The notes: generated by a model from the sequence alone, not told the origin. Counted from the first letter of the stretch, positions 10,601 through 20,129 are shown. The stretch is 64,000 nt of DNA from Serratia symbiotica (GCF_000821185.2 NZ_CP050855.1:1798001-1862000), one strand, 5' to 3'. Numbers and translations: made by a program.

Positions 10601-13181
10601 CGCCGGTGCGGTACATCACTTCGCCCGGCACAAACGGATTAGCCACAAAACGGGTCGCCGTCAGATCCGGGCGGCGCAGATAGCCACGGGCTATCCCGGT
10701 TCCGGAGATATACAACTCTCCGGCAACGCCAACGGGCACCGGTTGCAACTGGTTGTCCAGTAACCAGACGTCCGTATTCGCGACCGGATGGCCGATAACC
10801 GGCTGGCTGCAGGCGCTGACCGCCGTACCGAGCGTATCAATCGTGTATTCAGACGGGCCGTAGTAGTTATAAAAAGCGATCTGTGGGTTAGCCTGCATGA
10901 TCTCCCACAGGCGAGGCGTAGCGGCTTCGCCGCCGATCATGATGACGTGGGGCGCTGGCTGCTCCGGTTCCAGTAGGCCGCTGTCGATCATCTGCAACAG
11001 GAAGGAAGGCGTAACGTCCATGATGTCTACCGGCGTATGGCGCATGAACTGCACCATTGCCCAGGCGTCGCGCCGCATTTCCTCGTCGAATAGGGTCAGC
11101 TCCGCGCCCATCAGCATGCAGAACAACGGCTCCCATGAGGAGTCAAACGAGAAGGAAGCCGTATGGCCTGCGCGAATTTTCCGCCGGTATTTCTCTCCCA
11201 GCGAGACTATTGCCGGCCCGAACAGGCGGTTGGCGTGGGAAACCAGCAGGTTCAGCAACCCTTTATGGGTGCTCATCACGCCCTTCGGTTTGCCGGTAGA
11301 GCCGGAAGTGTAAATCATGTACGCGAGGTGGTCGCCATGCAGAGGTTCACGCCGCTCTGCGTCGGAGATGGATCCCGATGCATGGCGCGCAAACTGTTTC
11401 AGTGTTTCATCAGCGTCCAGCCTGCAAATGGCGAAATTCGAGGGTAAGCGGGAAGCGGTAGAACCGCTGGCAAGTATCAGCGCCGGGCGAGCGTCCTCGC
11501 ACATCAGCGCCAGGCGCTCTGCAGGGTAATCCATATCCAACGGCAGGTAGGCAGCGCCGCTTGCCAGCACCCCGAAGATAGCCACTACGCTTGTTTCGCT
11601 GCGCGCGAGGCCAAGCGCCACCACGTCTTCTGCGCCGATACCACGGGCAATCAGCTCCCGCCCAAGCCGCATACTTCTGTCGTGCAGCGTTTGCCAGGTA
11701 AGGCGCTGTTCACCGCTGACAACCGCGATTTCATCAGGTGTCTGCGCAGTACGGCGAACCAACCAGTCCAATACGGAAGTTTCACCCTCATCGGGGGCAA
11801 TACGCCCGCCCGTTGACCATGCTGCGATATGTTTATCTTCTTCATCGGTCAGCAATGAGAAACAACACGCTGGTTTTTCTGGCTCGGCAAACAGCTTAGT
11901 CAGCAGGTTCTGTATCCGCTTAGCGTGCCGTTGTAGCGTTGTCTGCGAATAACGTTCAGGGTTAGCCACCAGCCGCAGATGCAGCTCGTCGTCATGTTGG
12001 GCAATTTCAACGTCCAAATCGTCCACCGGCCCCATTGAGAGCGTATGGGTGACGGTAGGTTGTCCGTTTATCAACAGTTCTTCGTGATAGACCTTGTAGT
12101 TCAGTACCGGGCCATAAAGTCCCTTGTCGCTGCCAACCAGCCCCAAATCGCGGCGCAATTGTTCCGCCTCATAGCGCTGATGACGACGAAGCGTGTTCAG
12201 TTCCCTGGCGAGCAATGTGGCGGCATCCTGAAGAGATGTTTTAACGCCGAATTCCAACTGCAAAGGAAGCACATTAACCACTGGCCCAACGGCAGTGAGC
12301 GCTGCGGAACCCATACGACGCATAAAGGGAACACCGAAGCTAAGCCTGCGCTCGCCGCTCATGCGCCCAAAGTAGAGGCAAAGCCCGGCCATTAACAGCG
12401 CTGCGGCCTGACCGTCGGCAGCCCTGAAATCAATGCCCTCAAGCGAGCAATGCTGTTGTAAAGGTAGTACCGCTTCAGCATCCGCGATCTCTTCAGGCAA
12501 CGCCAGGCTGACCGGTGCGGCCTGGTCTCTGGCATGTTGAAGCCAGAACTCACGGCTTTTCTGTTCTGCTTCACTACCGTTAAAAGCAAGGTACTCCTCA
12601 ACGACGGCAGCAAAAGAGGTGAACGGCGACGCCGGAGGTGCTTCCCCTGCCAGCAACGCTTGATAAATAGCGACGATGTGCGCGGTTAGCGCGGTAAAAC
12701 TGAAGCCGTCGAGCAGCAGATGGTGAAAGCGCTGATACCAGAACCAACGTGGAGCCGGGAAGGCTTCCACGCGAATTAACGCCTGATGCCAAAGCGGCGC
12801 TTCACCAGCGGTGGAAAGCGGCTGGGTCATTTCGGCTTTCATCCAGGCAAGCGCCTGCGTTTCGGCATCAGCAGCCTGGCTAAAGTCCAGCCACTCTGGC
12901 CCATTAATCTCTGCCGGCGTGATGCCGGCGCACAGGAATTGAACCGGCTCACCGGCATCGTTTTCGCCAAACCGGGCATGCACCATATCGGCGTCGGCAA
13001 GCCCACGACGAACGGCTTCATCAAACAGCGCACAGTTTGGTTCACTATGAAATTCAACGTAGTGGGCAACGGTAAATGTCCCGCTACGCTCGGCTACCTG
13101 CTCCGCCATCCAGATCCCTGGCTGAGCCGCCACCAGCGGCAAAGCTGAAGAGAAATGCGCTTTATTCTGCGTATCGGTCAT
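4689..13181 (-). CDS. cbsF: Two-module siderophore NRPS, C-A-T-E-C-A-T-TE (CbsF type)
   Basis: 2830 residues from ATG 13181, which has AGGG nine bases upstream; an ATG at 13199 is a possible alternative. Domains by residue: condensation (HHLLLDG at about 153), adenylation 1 (YTSGSTGKPKG at about 621), carrier 1 (LGGDSIF, Ser at about 1020), epimerisation (HHLVTDG at about 1197, then FNYLG), condensation 2 (HHLVVDG at about 1681), adenylation 2 (YTSGSTGRPKG at about 2131), carrier 2 (LGGHSLL, about 2532) and thioesterase (GYSLGG, about 2667). Adenylation 2 carries the EntF-like serine pocket (D-V-W-H-F-S-L-V-D as I read it). Adenylation 1 has an acidic residue where serine pockets have His278, which suggests a basic amino acid. 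EntF has one module and no epimerase; the two-module form is that of CbsF, which makes DHB-D-Lys-L-Ser. It appears intact. Confidence 0.88.
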   Translation of the reverse strand: MTDTQNKAHFSSALPLVAAQPGIWMAEQVAERSGTFTVAHYVEFHSEPNCALFDEAVRRGLADADMVHARFGENDAGEPVQFLCAGITPAEINGPEWLDFSQAADAETQALAWMKAEMTQPLSTAGEAPLWHQALIRVEAFPAPRWFWYQRFHHLLLDGFSFTALTAHIVAIYQALLAGEAPPASPFTSFAAVVEEYLAFNGSEAEQKSREFWLQHARDQAAPVSLALPEEIADAEAVLPLQQHCSLEGIDFRAADGQAAALLMAGLCLYFGRMSGERRLSFGVPFMRRMGSAALTAVGPVVNVLPLQLEFGVKTSLQDAATLLARELNTLRRHQRYEAEQLRRDLGLVGSDKGLYGPVLNYKVYHEELLINGQPTVTHTLSMGPVDDLDVEIAQHDDELHLRLVANPERYSQTTLQRHAKRIQNLLTKLFAEPEKPACCFSLLTDEEDKHIAAWSTGGRIAPDEGETSVLDWLVRRTAQTPDEIAVVSGEQRLTWQTLHDRSMRLGRELIARGIGAEDVVALGLARSETSVVAIFGVLASGAAYLPLDMDYPAERLALMCEDARPALILASGSTASRLPSNFAICRLDADETLKQFARHASGSISDAERREPLHGDHLAYMIYTSGSTGKPKGVMSTHKGLLNLLVSHANRLFGPAIVSLGEKYRRKIRAGHTASFSFDSSWEPLFCMLMGAELTLFDEEMRRDAWAMVQFMRHTPVDIMDVTPSFLLQMIDSGLLEPEQPAPHVIMIGGEAATPRLWEIMQANPQIAFYNYYGPSEYTIDTLGTAVSACSQPVIGHPVANTDVWLLDNQLQPVPVGVAGELYISGTGIARGYLRRPDLTATRFVANPFVPGEVMYRTGDLMRWRADGQLAFIGRVDHQIKVRGFRVELGEVESALAGLEDISGAVVIAQPHGASWRLVGYCAIADAERRNRENVVSELQSALAQQLPEYMVPGVLVVLDALPLTVNGKVDRQALPEPLEVPCQSGRSANTPQERLICQAMEKLLNLQVVSAEDDFFALGGDSIFAMSLGNQLRREGWSLRPKEIFAGRTPAAMARLMMPFADEHASASQRSGAVDSLPILRWYNQQGQQAFLHGVWLNTPAGLTVPQLVLIMGQLLQAYPTLGATLNGESLLITQADGAEQQCQALAVDITPEQSAGQAFDLAISQIDPQAGRLWHAVLLEQNGRAEGVVLAIHHLVTDGVSWRLLLEALPAASQAVDNGTVLPASTGTSLVDWSHWLAEHHERYRAELPFWRSMLEASCAWPETGPLDPQVDTQATRGEIRTLLSPEHSAALLGSSPGAWRTRTDTLLLAALLLACRARTGLRELRVSVESHGRPDGLSGIDLSDCVGWLTAEYPLLLSLSDNTDSDALAAVRAVKEVMEAVKDYGVGFGVLRYLLPDDPLRELAVNNAAPVLFNYLGRLGKTSRNDWAPRQTSGLFRDTLAVHTCPQMPLSHLLEINIFAGQGDTPQIAIHWGFARRWLSEESIVGLSSAFEAAVGQLIQFAQQHPLEAQDTLVAAQTGIPSLTAKGVQALRNEHGAPADILPLLPLQQGLLFHVRTDSTVGRYNSLTRLTLQGELCEAQLARALNQVVARYPQLAARFDSENAPQPVQILPLAGDERLRWPLTCVTLDPSEGVEVALARHEQEELGWPLLEGQGPMLHARWVRHADFHTHSLFLTAHHLVVDGWSTPVITGDLMALLSDAEAQLPALPMPYGTLVRQLAARDAQVCVSAWAERLEGVSPTLLFAEQPDNGPVSTLTRTLSTAQEQAVNQLCRRYGLTLNTVMQGIWGMLLAIQSGNDDVVFGSPVSGRMAYAEALEQQVGLFSNTLPVRVSFDMKRPLVPQLQALQHHQIALLEHDNIGLADIQRQAGAGTLFDTLLVVENYPAPHESKSSPSVLHCVEIHNRGYTHYPATLLVLPAEGISLHLEYRPSLRDPQAWLDRFEWLLAQLIASPELPLWQWSLQTEEEAAFIHRVNQTAYAVKSETLYSAIQNQCAATPDALALQDNEHRLSWFEMHQQVCALAQRLRDAGVVPGDVVAVALPRSVRLSLALQAIVALGAAWLPLDVGYPDERLHLMLEDAKPRLVIASYDQAPRFDAVAVCLRFDDLAPKAVCRLVLPTVSPQQAAYVLYTSGSTGRPKGVVVSHEAIINRLRWMQAAFPLSAQDVVLQKTPSSFDVSVWEFFWPLMVGASLVMAPPDAHRDPEVLQQLIEDYRVTTLHFVPSMLATWIDTLMQQSESATRCASLRQVFCSGEALSGELARRFRQLLSAALHNLYGPTEAAVDVTWQPADEATLAQLTGPGVPIGKPVWNTQLRILDRWLRPVPPGAPGELWLSGIQLALEYLKRPDLTAIRFVADPFAPGKRMYRTGDIARWLHDGVVEYLGRTDDQLKIRGQRIELGEIEQVLLSLPGIAQAAVAPRELSRGRAGTDNRQLVAWLIASGERPDPQEIQRELATRLPAHMVPVRYLYLEHFPLSPSGKLDRKALPMPMLVESGREMPISDAERRIASLFMQLLGVEQVYADDDFFTLGGHSLLAMQLALALRRQFERPITIGQVMAARNVRQLASLMDGSQQGESAEQNGAEEVLPLRNGEGAVLFCFHPASGFAWQYSGLLRYLSGSYSVIGLQSPRPGGVIASAADIDVACERHLATLRRHQPHGPYYLLGYSLGGTLAHGVATRLVEQGEKVSFLGLLDTWPPEGQDWSGPGEDQAREEVAREQAEFMADTGQESDPYLLAEKQAMFSKIVANYQDAVRLLSGASTVRYPGKATLLMATRTLPPAMDPQQTWAPYVGELDVFPQDCEHADILSPSTLVTLGPLLNQLIQPEEK

Positions 13182-13245
13182 AAATCGTATCCCTGGCATA
13201 TCGCCTTTAGTAAGCCGTAGTGCGTAAGCTGGCCGGGCGCATGTC

Positions 13246-13425
13246 CTACCAAACCTGTTCAACCCACGCGATGCAGTTGGCGCGACTCTCCGGGCCAAAT
13301 ACGCTCTGCCACCCTGCCGGAATGGCCGCAAACTCTGGCCACAGGCTATACTGCTGTTGCGCGTTCATCAGGACGAAAAACGGCTGCGACTCGTCATCAA
13401 ACGGATTCTGATGTTGCTGGCTCAT
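13246..13425 (-). CDS. ybdZ: MbtH-like NRPS accessory protein (YbdZ)
   Basis: 59 residues. It carries the family signature: NPFDDE at the N-terminus, QYSLWPEFAAIPAGW in the middle and the C-terminal CIAWVEQVW. MbtH-like proteins bind NRPS adenylation domains and are needed for their folding or activity. It sits between the esterase (4-nt overlap at 13422-13425) and the NRPS on the same strand, as in other catecholate loci. Confidence 0.92.
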   Translation of the reverse strand: MSQQHQNPFDDESQPFFVLMNAQQQYSLWPEFAAIPAGWQSVFGPESRANCIAWVEQVW

Positions 13426-14732
13426 CTCTTTTCCTTGTCTGCATCAAATCCTGCCGCCGGGCGATCCCCAAGCAGCCAGCGAACGCCATCCATCAAACCA
13501 CCTCGCCAGCACAGCACGTCGTGGCCACCGTGATAGCTGCGGTAGTGCACCTCGTGCCCGGCTTCAAGCAGAGCCTGAAGCATTTGCTGATTCACAAAAT
13601 GGATGTCCTGTTCAAGCAGCCCGGCCTCCTGAAATATGCGCAGCGGGGCAGCGCCAGGCCGCCGTGAAACCTGCTGAGTGAGGTAGCCTTTTTCATGCTG
13701 CTCGCGCGCTTCGTAGTGGGTCATAAACTTCATGTTTGGCCACCAGAAAGAACCTGATTGGGTAAGCACGCAGCCAAATCGCTGCGGCCAGTAAAGCCCG
13801 GCGTATAGTGCCGAGAGGCCGCCATAGCTCTGCCCGGCCACCACCGTTAAAGCAGGGTCATCGGTAAAAGGCGTAAGGTTACGGGCCTGCGGGAGAAGCT
13901 CTTCCTGTACCGCCAGCCAGAAGTCGGCATTACAAGGCAGCTCGCGGGAGCGGGTCGCGTCGTCGACGGCGTCAATCATCAGCCATACCGCAGCCGGCAG
14001 GCCCGCCCGCCGGGTTTGCTGTTCCAGTACCGGAAGTAACGACATCTGGGTTGCCCAGTTTTGCCCGTCCAGCACCACCACCAGCGGCAGCGCCATCTCT
14101 TCTGTACCTTCTGGCCTCCAGAGCCAGCAGCGCCGCTGATTGCCAAGCCGCGCGCTTTTCCATTCGAGTCGAAAATGCTTTTCATCCCTTTCTGGAGCGC
14201 GACCTGAATCAACCTCACGCCAGTCATGCTGGCTGAGTGCTTCCGGCAGGTGAATACCGGACAAACGCATCCCACGTGCGTTGCCGTGAGGCGCGTAAGG
14301 GTTTAGCGGGTCGGCGAGGGTGAAAGGAAAGAGCGAGCACCACCATTCACGCTGCTGCTCAGGCATACCGGTTGGTTCCGGCGGAAGCTGCGCTGCGTTT
14401 ACCGGGATCAGGCTATAGCTTCCGCGCCAATCATTAGCTTGCTGAAGAGATGTGGTCCAGATATCGCTGCCGGGCAGGCGTTCCAGACTGGCGGGGGAAA
14501 AACTGTGATGATTTGTGACGCCGTTTATATCGAGGTAGACCCGACAAATGGGAGAAGTGGATTCATCGCCCTGAGGATCGCGCCAGAAGAAGGTCAGTTT
14601 TAGATGCGGGAAGCCAGGCACCTCCTCCACTATCGGCGTTCCCACCTCAGCAACCCGTTGCCACCACGCCGGACTTCCAGCCTCGTTTTCTGCCAGCAAA
14701 GCGGCGGCCGCTCCGGCCGGATGTCGCACCAT
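13422..14732 (-). CDS. fes: Ferric-siderophore esterase/peptidase (Fes/CbsH type)
   Basis: 436 residues from ATG 14732, preceded by a strong AGGAGG. The N-terminal enterochelin-esterase domain (about residues 40-160, FFWRDPQG and ITNHH-like segments) is followed by an alpha/beta-hydrolase of the esterase D kind. Nucleophile motif GQSYGG is at about residue 301 and the C-terminal histidine lies in YHGGHD at about 405. Fes hydrolyses imported ferric enterobactin in the cytoplasm to release iron; CbsH of Dickeya is its homologue in chrysobactin loci. It is the first gene of the leftward operon, so it is the one closest to the Fur box. Confidence 0.88.
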   Translation of the reverse strand: MVRHPAGAAAALLAENEAGSPAWWQRVAEVGTPIVEEVPGFPHLKLTFFWRDPQGDESTSPICRVYLDINGVTNHHSFSPASLERLPGSDIWTTSLQQANDWRGSYSLIPVNAAQLPPEPTGMPEQQREWWCSLFPFTLADPLNPYAPHGNARGMRLSGIHLPEALSQHDWREVDSGRAPERDEKHFRLEWKSARLGNQRRCWLWRPEGTEEMALPLVVVLDGQNWATQMSLLPVLEQQTRRAGLPAAVWLMIDAVDDATRSRELPCNADFWLAVQEELLPQARNLTPFTDDPALTVVAGQSYGGLSALYAGLYWPQRFGCVLTQSGSFWWPNMKFMTHYEAREQHEKGYLTQQVSRRPGAAPLRIFQEAGLLEQDIHFVNQQMLQALLEAGHEVHYRSYHGGHDVLCWRGGLMDGVRWLLGDRPAAGFDADKEKR

Positions 14733-14818
14733 ACCCCCTCCTTTTTTTTATGCGTGAAAACCGCGTACCACGGCAGTTATCAATAGCGAACACTTTCACA
14801 TCAAATATTAATACAAAT

Positions 14819-14837
14819 GATATTGATAACGATCTGC
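14819..14837. promoter_or_regulatory. Fur box in the divergent fes / receptor promoter
   Basis: GATATTGATAACGATCTGC matches the 19-bp Fur consensus (GATAATGATAATCATTATC) at 13 positions and lies in the 266-bp gap between the divergent esterase and receptor genes. A plausible sigma-70 promoter for the receptor overlaps it: TTGATA at 14824-14829, then 17 bp, then TACGAT. This predicts iron repression of both arms. It was found by eye. Confidence 0.7.
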
Positions 14838-14998
14838 GTTTACAATACGATTATTGACGTTTCGGACAGGAGCGCCGTTTCAACTCATCACAATGCCGAG
14901 CGGTTTCACCCAAAGAAACGGCAACAAAGCCCCGCCGATACATCTTAAGCATTTAATTTTCAGTGCTTTTTCAGAAACGGACATTTCAAGAGACATTG

Positions 14999-17197
14999 AT
15001 GATGATAAAAAACAAACATCTGGCGGTAACAAGCACCTCGCCGCTCACCGGCAAGAAACGTCTTGCCGTATTCACCACGCTGCTGGCCGCCGCTTTCCCA
15101 CTGCACGCGGCAGACCAGCGGGAAGAAACACTGGTGGTTACGGCAACGGCCCCTGAAGTGCCCTCCTCCCCGCTTAAGGGCCTGGTGGCCAAAAACAGCG
15201 ATGCCGGAACCAAAACGGCGGTTCCGCTGGTAAAAACGCCGCAGAACATTTCGGTGGTGACACGCGCCCAGATGGACGCCCAGGGCGCAACTACGGTTTC
15301 TAATGCGCTGAACTACACCAGCGGTGCATTCACCAACTATCGCGGCTCTTCCAACCGCAACGATGAAGTGGTAGTGCGCGGCTTCCGCTACGCGCCTAAA
15401 TTCCTCGACGGATTAAGCTACGGCCTTGGTGGCCAGGGCAGCACAACCGGGAAAATTGACCCGTGGCTACTGGAGCGGGTGGAGCTGGTGCACGGCCCGG
15501 CATCCGTGTTGTACGGCCAGGTGAACCCGGGCGGACTCATTAACATGACCAGCAAACGCCCGACCGCCGAATCAATCCATAACGTTCAGGCACGCGGCGG
15601 CAACAAGCATCTCGGTGAAGTGGCATTCGATTTCGGTGGCGCGCTGAACGATGAAAATACCCTGCTCTACCGTCTGAACGGTATCGCCAGTACCCAGCAC
15701 CAATTTGTGAAAGACTACAAAGAGCAGCGTGTGGCGATTGCGCCAGCCCTCACCTGGCTACCGAATAGCGATACCAGCTTTACCCTCCTGACCAGCTACC
15801 AGAACGATCCTAAATCCGGCTATCGCAACTTCCTGCCTTCCCTTGGCACCGTCACCGCGACCGATAAAGGGCAGTACATTCCTTACGATATAAACGTCAG
15901 CGATCCGACCTATAACCTCTCGAAACGCGAACAAACGTCGGTCGGCTATCTGTTTGATCACAGCTTCAACGAAAACGTCACCCTGGTGCAGAACCTGCGC
16001 TACTCGACCATGAACAGTAAATACAAGTACATGGTCTACACGTGGAACAACCCGGAGATATCCCAGACCAACATCGCGCGCCGTGCCCAGCGCGAAGATA
16101 CCAGCGCCGATGAGCTCTCTTTCGATAACCACCTGAACGCCAAATTCGACACCGGCGCGCTGTCTCATAACGTCGTCGGCGGGCTGGATTATAAGTGGAG
16201 CAAAAGCACCAGCGAGCTGCGGCGCGTAGGGGGAGAGAAATACTATTTCGACTGGGCGAACCCGGTTTACGGCATTCCGGTCGATGAAAGCCAGATGTCC
16301 AAAACCATCGACAGCGTGAAAAAGCTCGACCAGATTGGCCTCTATTTGCAAGACCAGTTGGAGTGGAGAAACTGGAACCTGCTGCTGTCCGGCCGCCACG
16401 ACTGGAGCGAAATTCGCACACAGGATCGCACCAACAATACCAAAATGCAGCAGAACGACAGCAAGTTCACCGGACGCGCGGCATTGTTATACGCCTTTGA
16501 CTTCGGCCTGTCGCCTTACGTCAGCTACAGCACTTCATTCGAGCCTAACCTCGACCGGGGTGCACCGGGTGCGGCACCGTTTAAACCAACCACCGGCGAA
16601 CAAACGGAAGTGGGCCTGAAGTTCCAGCCTAAGGGCAGCGATACCATGCTGAGCCTGGCGCTGTTCGACATCAACCAGAAGAACATTACCTCGTACAACA
16701 GTATCCTTGGCTACAACGAGCAGATCGGGAAAACGCGCTCAAGAGGCGTGGAAACTGAGCTTCACTCGCAACTGACCCCTGAAATCGCCGTAATCGCCAA
16801 CTACACCCTGACCGACGCGGTAATCAAAGAGAGCAATACCGCCGCTCAGATCGATAAAGCACTGGCCGTGATCCCGCACCATATGGCCTCCCTGTGGGGC
16901 AGCTACACCTTCCAGCAAGGGCCGCTGAAAAGTTTCACCCTGGGCAGCGGCGTGCGCTACACCGGCACCAGCTACGGCGACAATACCGAAACGTTCAAAG
17001 TCCCTGCCTACACCTTGTATGACCTGATGGCCCGCTACGACCTGGGTGAAGCCAGTTCTGCCCTGAAAGGCACCACCGTTCAGTTCAACGTCAACAACCT
17101 GACCAATAAGCACTACGTCGCCTCCTGCGGCGGAACCTCAGCGTGCTTCTACGGCTCCGGCCGCACGATGTTCGCTACGGTCAGCTACAGCTGGTAA
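14999..17197 (+). CDS. fct: TonB-dependent ferric-siderophore receptor (Fct/FhuA-type)
   Basis: 732 residues from ATG 14999 (AAGAG upstream). A signal peptide ends near Ala38 (PLHA|AD) and is followed by a TonB box (EETLVVTA). The plug domain includes [23 protein letters not shown] and [14 protein letters not shown] 22-stranded barrel follows and ends in the aromatic SYSW. Receptors of this group include Fct (chrysobactin) and ferric hydroxamate receptors; the genomic position before entC-E-B-A is that of fct. It should carry the ferric siderophore across the outer membrane. It appears intact, so uptake of siderophore made by neighbours may still work. Confidence 0.88.
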   Translation: MMIKNKHLAVTSTSPLTGKKRLAVFTTLLAAAFPLHAADQREETLVVTATAPEVPSSPLKGLVAKNSDAGTKTAVPLVKTPQNISVVTRAQMDAQGATTVSNALNYTSGAFTNYRGSSNRNDEVVVRGFRYAPKFLDGLSYGLGGQGSTTGKIDPWLLERVELVHGPASVLYGQVNPGGLINMTSKRPTAESIHNVQARGGNKHLGEVAFDFGGALNDENTLLYRLNGIASTQHQFVKDYKEQRVAIAPALTWLPNSDTSFTLLTSYQNDPKSGYRNFLPSLGTVTATDKGQYIPYDINVSDPTYNLSKREQTSVGYLFDHSFNENVTLVQNLRYSTMNSKYKYMVYTWNNPEISQTNIARRAQREDTSADELSFDNHLNAKFDTGALSHNVVGGLDYKWSKSTSELRRVGGEKYYFDWANPVYGIPVDESQMSKTIDSVKKLDQIGLYLQDQLEWRNWNLLLSGRHDWSEIRTQDRTNNTKMQQNDSKFTGRAALLYAFDFGLSPYVSYSTSFEPNLDRGAPGAAPFKPTTGEQTEVGLKFQPKGSDTMLSLALFDINQKNITSYNSILGYNEQIGKTRSRGVETELHSQLTPEIAVIANYTLTDAVIKESNTAAQIDKALAVIPHHMASLWGSYTFQQGPLKSFTLGSGVRYTGTSYGDNTETFKVPAYTLYDLMARYDLGEASSALKGTTVQFNVNNLTNKHYVASCGGTSACFYGSGRTMFATVSYSW

Positions 17198-17207
17198 TAG
17201 CGCCCGG

Positions 17208-17239
17208 TGCCCCTGCCGCATCTCCTGCGGCCAGGGGCA
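17208..17239 (+). terminator. GC-rich hairpin between receptor and entC
   Basis: An inverted repeat (TGCCCCTGCCGCA / TGCGGCCAGGGGCA with one bulged base, 5-nt loop) lies just after the receptor stop codon. No T-run follows, so it is more likely an attenuating or mRNA-stabilising structure than a full terminator. It could set the receptor-to-enzyme expression ratio. Confidence 0.4.
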
Positions 17240-17300
17240 TCTCTTCCGATATCAGAAGGAAAGGCTCGGCGCAGTCCAAGCCAACAAGAGGGATTTTATT

Positions 17301-18473
17301 TTGTCTGGTATCGCCAACGTTCCCCGTATAACTCCGCTCCCACAGCGGGGAGACGCAATTTTCCTCTCTCCGCACAGGAGTTTGCTGGCCCGGGGAAGGA
17401 TTGCTTCACTGGCCCATCCCACCGAATTCGCCCATCTCGACAACAGCGAGTTCAGCAAGCAGTTTCAGGCACTCTTTGGCGAAGCTCGCCGCGCGGGGGT
17501 GGAGAGGCCGATTGTGATAGGGGCAATCCCCTTTGATAAAAGCCAGCCCAGTGCGCTTTTCACGCCTGAAAGCTATCACTGGCTCGACCGTAAGGCCTGG
17601 ACTCAGCCCACCTCTGGCAGCCATATTCAGGGGGAGTGCCGCTTTCAGCCGAACCACGACGATTTTTGCCAGATGGTCAGCTCGGCGGTCAGCCAGCTTA
17701 AAGCGGGCGAACTGAGTAAAGTTGTGCTGTCGCGCCTGTTGCACATCACGTCGTCCCAACCGCAAAACGCGCTGCTTCTCTGGCAGCAGTTAAACTGTCA
17801 AAACCCGGCAAGCTATAACTTCCACCTACCGCTGGCGGGCGGCACGCTGATCGGCGCCAGCCCAGAGCTACTGCTGCGCAAGCAGGGCGACGAGATCTTG
17901 TCCACGCCGCTGGCAGGTTCCGCACGTCGTGCCGATGATTCGGCGGTTGATGCCAAGCTGAAGCAAGCGCTGGTTGCCTCCAGCAAAGACCAGCATGAAC
18001 ACCGGATTGTCATCGAAGCCATTCGCCGCAGGCTAGGTGAACACTGCCTGCAGTTGACCATACCCGATCCAGAATTGCTCAGCACACCAACCCTTTGGCA
18101 CCTCGCCACCCAAATCCACGGACGGGTACAAAATCCGCAGGAAAATGCCCTTTCGCTGGCCTGCCGACTTCACCCTACGCCGGCCCTCTGCGGCACGCCC
18201 TACCAACGGGCACACGAACTTATCGGCCAGTTGGAACCGTTCAAACGCGGCTGGTTTGGCGGCATCGTCGGCTGGTGCGACGACGAGGGCAACGGCGAAT
18301 GGGTCGTCACCATTCGCTGCGGTTATATCCAACCACAGCAGATAACGCTGTTCGCCGGAGCCGGGATCGTCGCCGACTCCCAACCTGAAAGTGAATGGCA
18401 CGAAACCAGCGTGAAGCTCGGCACCATGCTGAGGGCGCTCGGCTTTATGCAGACCCAGGAAAACGCATCATGA
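17301..18473 (+). CDS. entC: Isochorismate synthase
   Basis: 390 residues from a TTG start with AGAGG eight bases upstream. EntC converts chorismate to isochorismate, the first step to 2,3-dihydroxybenzoate. Family motifs seen are KVVLSR, the PLAGSARR segment, the [11 protein letters not shown] helix bearing Mg-binding acidic residues, the [10 protein letters not shown] loop and the C-terminal FAGAGIV. Length matches EntC (391). The stop overlaps the start of entE (ATGA). It is read from the Fur-controlled receptor promoter. Confidence 0.94.
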   Translation: MSGIANVPRITPLPQRGDAIFLSPHRSLLARGRIASLAHPTEFAHLDNSEFSKQFQALFGEARRAGVERPIVIGAIPFDKSQPSALFTPESYHWLDRKAWTQPTSGSHIQGECRFQPNHDDFCQMVSSAVSQLKAGELSKVVLSRLLHITSSQPQNALLLWQQLNCQNPASYNFHLPLAGGTLIGASPELLLRKQGDEILSTPLAGSARRADDSAVDAKLKQALVASSKDQHEHRIVIEAIRRRLGEHCLQLTIPDPELLSTPTLWHLATQIHGRVQNPQENALSLACRLHPTPALCGTPYQRAHELIGQLEPFKRGWFGGIVGWCDDEGNGEWVVTIRCGYIQPQQITLFAGAGIVADSQPESEWHETSVKLGTMLRALGFMQTQENAS

Positions 18474-20089
18474 TTGCCTTCAACCGCTGGCCAGATTCTT
18501 TCGCCCGGCGCTACCGCGAACGGAGATATTGGCTCGATCTCCCGATGACCGACATTCTCACCCGCCACGCTGAAAATGCGAATACGGCCGTTATCTGCAA
18601 CGATAAACACGTCAGCTATCAACAGTTGAACGATAGCGCGCTCAGGTTAGCCGCTGCGCTCGCAAGGCGTGGCGTGCGTCAGGGGCAAACCGCTTTGGTG
18701 CAACTGGGCAATGAAGCTGAGTTCTACATTGTATTTTTCGCGCTGCTGCATCTTGGCGTAACGCCGGTCAATGCCCTGTTTAGTCACCAGCGCAGCGAAC
18801 TAACGGCCTATGCCGACCAGGTAGCCCCGGCGCTGCTGATTGCCGACAAGCGGCATCGCTTGTTTGCAGAGGAGACTTTCATTGAATCGCTAATGAATCG
18901 CCTGCTTACGCTGCAAACCGTGCTGTTGCATCATGCGGATGGAAAAGAATCGCTCGGCTCTTTGATGGAAGAAGAGGTGGGTGAATTTATCCCCACGCCA
19001 ACGCCCGCCAATGAAGTCGCTTTCTTTCAGCTTTCCGGCGGCAGCACGGGCACGCCAAAGCTTATCCCACGCACACATAACGATTACTACTACAGTATCC
19101 GGGCCAGCAACCCGCTGTGCGGCGTCACGGAGCAAACCCGCTATCTGTGCGCTCTGTCGGCGGCACATAACTACCCGATGAGCTCCCCCGGCGCACTCGG
19201 CCTCTTCTACGCGGGCGGCTGCGTCATCATGGCACCCGACCCCAGCCCGGACAGCTGTTTCCCGCTGATATCGCGCTACAATATCACCCTCGCCGCGCTG
19301 GTCCCTCCCGCTCTTAGCGTTTGGCTGGAAGCTGTAAAGCTTGCCGGTAACGCCAGCGCGCTGGCGAGCCTGACCCTGCTACAGGTCGGCGGTGCAAGGC
19401 TCGAAGCCAGCCTGGCGAGCCGCATTCCAGTCGAGCTGGGCTGCCAGCTTCAACAGGTGTTCGGCATGGCTGAAGGGCTGGTGAACTACACCCGTCTTGA
19501 TGACGACGAGCAGCATATCTTCACTACTCAGGGTCGCCCTATCAGCGAAGACGATGAAGTCTGGGTCGCCGACGCCGAGGGCAATCCGCTCCCGCATGGC
19601 TCAGCCGGGCTGCTGATGACGCGTGGCCCCTATACCTTCCGCGGCTACTACAACAGCCCGCAGCATAACCAGATGGTGTTTGATAAAGACGGTTTTTACT
19701 GCTCGGGCGACGTCGTCATTCAGCATGCCGATGGTTATTTGCAGGTGGTGGGTCGTGAAAAAGATCAGATTAACCGTGGCGGTGAAAAGGTCGCCGCAGA
19801 AGAAATTGAGCACCTGCTGCTGCGCCATCCCTCGGTGCTACACGCCGCGCTGGTTGCCGTGCCCGATCCGCTGATGGGGGAAAAAAGCTGCGCCTTTATC
19901 GTAAGCCGCGAGGCGGTTAAATCCGTTGCGTTACGCCGTTATCTGCGCGAACAGGACATCGCCGACTACAAACTGCCAGACCGTTTTGAGTATCTGGCGT
20001 CGCTGCCACTGACGCCGGTCGGGAAAATCAACAAACAGCAGTTGCGGGCAATGGCCGCCGCTGCGCAAACACAAGGAGACGCACTATGA
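18470..20089 (+). CDS. entE: 2,3-dihydroxybenzoate-AMP ligase
   Basis: 539 residues from ATG 18470, overlapping entC. EntE activates dihydroxybenzoate as the adenylate and loads it on the aryl-carrier domain of EntB. Visible motifs are the P-loop [31 protein letters not shown], the hinge [13 protein letters not shown] and the catalytic lysine near the end ([10 protein letters not shown]). Length matches E. coli EntE (536). Its stop overlaps the ATG of entB (20086). It is intact, but its carrier partner is cut by the prophage. Confidence 0.94.
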   Translation: MIAFNRWPDSFARRYRERRYWLDLPMTDILTRHAENANTAVICNDKHVSYQQLNDSALRLAAALARRGVRQGQTALVQLGNEAEFYIVFFALLHLGVTPVNALFSHQRSELTAYADQVAPALLIADKRHRLFAEETFIESLMNRLLTLQTVLLHHADGKESLGSLMEEEVGEFIPTPTPANEVAFFQLSGGSTGTPKLIPRTHNDYYYSIRASNPLCGVTEQTRYLCALSAAHNYPMSSPGALGLFYAGGCVIMAPDPSPDSCFPLISRYNITLAALVPPALSVWLEAVKLAGNASALASLTLLQVGGARLEASLASRIPVELGCQLQQVFGMAEGLVNYTRLDDDEQHIFTTQGRPISEDDEVWVADAEGNPLPHGSAGLLMTRGPYTFRGYYNSPQHNQMVFDKDGFYCSGDVVIQHADGYLQVVGREKDQINRGGEKVAAEEIEHLLLRHPSVLHAALVAVPDPLMGEKSCAFIVSREAVKSVALRRYLREQDIADYKLPDRFEYLASLPLTPVGKINKQQLRAMAAAAQTQGDAL

Positions 20090-20129
20090 GTATTCCACGC
20101 TTACAGGATTACCCACTGCCAGCCCCAGA
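20086..20129 (+). pseudogene. entB: entB, 5' fragment left of the prophage
   Basis: ATG 20086 and the next codons encode [14 protein letters not shown] plus two bases of codon 15. This aligns with the start of E. coli EntB (MAIPKLQAYALP...). The phage end begins at 20130, and the frame then runs on into phage DNA to a stop at about 20202. The remainder of the gene is at 54431-55265. Joining 20129 to 54431 restores an ungapped EntB N-terminus (...YPLPAPETLPENRVSW...). Confidence 0.93.
20126..20129. repeat. Target-site direct repeat, left copy (CAGA)
   Basis: CAGA here and at 54427-54430 borders the prophage. Mu makes 5-bp duplications; the fifth base differs (C before this copy, A before the other; T versus G after), so either one base has mutated or the duplication is 4 bp. 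Confidence 0.75.

Noticed and set aside
4713..12395. Plus-strand reading frames opposite the NRPS gene
   Set aside because: Shadow frames of the repeated NRPS domains; no family likeness or coupled starts.
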